Below, in pieces: positions 5,636 through 5,788 of a stretch of DNA of 5,788 nt; within the stretch, counting starts at the first letter, position 1, and every line of letters begins with the position of its first letter. Source of the stretch: JASFEQ01 sp050122535 (GTDB taxonomy: Bacteria > Desulfobacterota > DSM-4660 > Desulfatiglandales > HGW-15). Where the stretch lies: NCBI GenBank assembly GCA_050122535.1, contig JASFIT010000311.1:1-5788 (forward strand), written 5' to 3'. The notes below the pieces were generated by a model. The model did not search any database. It saw nothing but the letters and a program-made list of their open reading frames with translations, and was not told the origin of the DNA. Both the position numbers and the translations under genes were made by a program.

Positions 5636-5788
5636 TTAATTGCTCTATTTTTGTGGTTTTTGCAAGGGCTAAAAGTGGACAGGTCCTCATGGAAAGGGTA
5701 GTATTCCATCAAAGGAAAAAGAAAAGCGCTTGGAATTAATAAATCTTCTTTAGAGAGCGGCGAATTAGCGGGTTCGGGTTTAGGAAAG

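Noticed and set aside
5593..5712. Upstream ATG at 5712 extending the small gene to 130 residues
   Set aside because: The ATG at 5592 has a near-perfect AAGGAGG, and the extra residues look like translated leader over an AT-rich promoter-like stretch.
5736..5786. Possible C-terminal end of another minus-strand gene at the right edge
   Set aside because: One frame is open for 16 codons to a TAA, far too short to separate from chance.

Overview
The window reads like a chromosomal segment of an anaerobic Desulfobacterota (former Deltaproteobacteria) type bacterium, probably a sulfate reducer or syntroph. This is inferred from the gene content: a sigma-54 regulator, glycine-cleavage-H-like proteins with cysteine modules, rubrerythrin and a cysteine-rich ferredoxin-type protein. 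No gene fixes the species.

Layout. The left edge (1-950, plus strand) holds the C-terminal end of a sigma-54 enhancer-binding regulator. Its stop codon overlaps the TTG start of an archaemetzincin-type zinc protease. A strong hairpin (930-964) closes this unit and also faces the convergent minus-strand genes.

Positions 997-2975 carry two tandem paralogous genes on the minus strand. Each encodes two CX12CX5CX2C cysteine modules, then a glycine-cleavage-H-like lipoyl fold that lacks the lipoyl lysine, then a conserved DGG-containing tail. They appear to form one operon, transcribed right to left from an excellent sigma-54 promoter at 3026-3041. The roughly 320 bp upstream are gene-free and contain a perfect 7-bp inverted repeat that could be the activator site. 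This promoter also shows that the correct start of the first gene is at 2975, not at an upstream ATG that would place the promoter inside the gene.

Positions 3378-4052 (minus) encode a complete rubrerythrin (diiron four-helix domain plus rubredoxin-like knuckles) with an N-terminal export signal. Positions 4174-5259 (minus) encode a three-part iron-sulfur protein: winged-helix-like N-terminus, an unusual Cys-rich centre and a C-terminal 2[4Fe-4S] ferredoxin domain. A small orphan protein gene (5320-5592, minus) with a near-ideal ribosome binding site precedes it.

How they may work together (inference): the genes share a redox/metal-cysteine theme and one strand. The sigma-54 regulator at the left edge is an obvious candidate activator of the sigma-54 promoter controlling the H-like pair, but nothing in the window proves that link. 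The most promising undescribed material is the lysine-less H-domain pair and its promoter.
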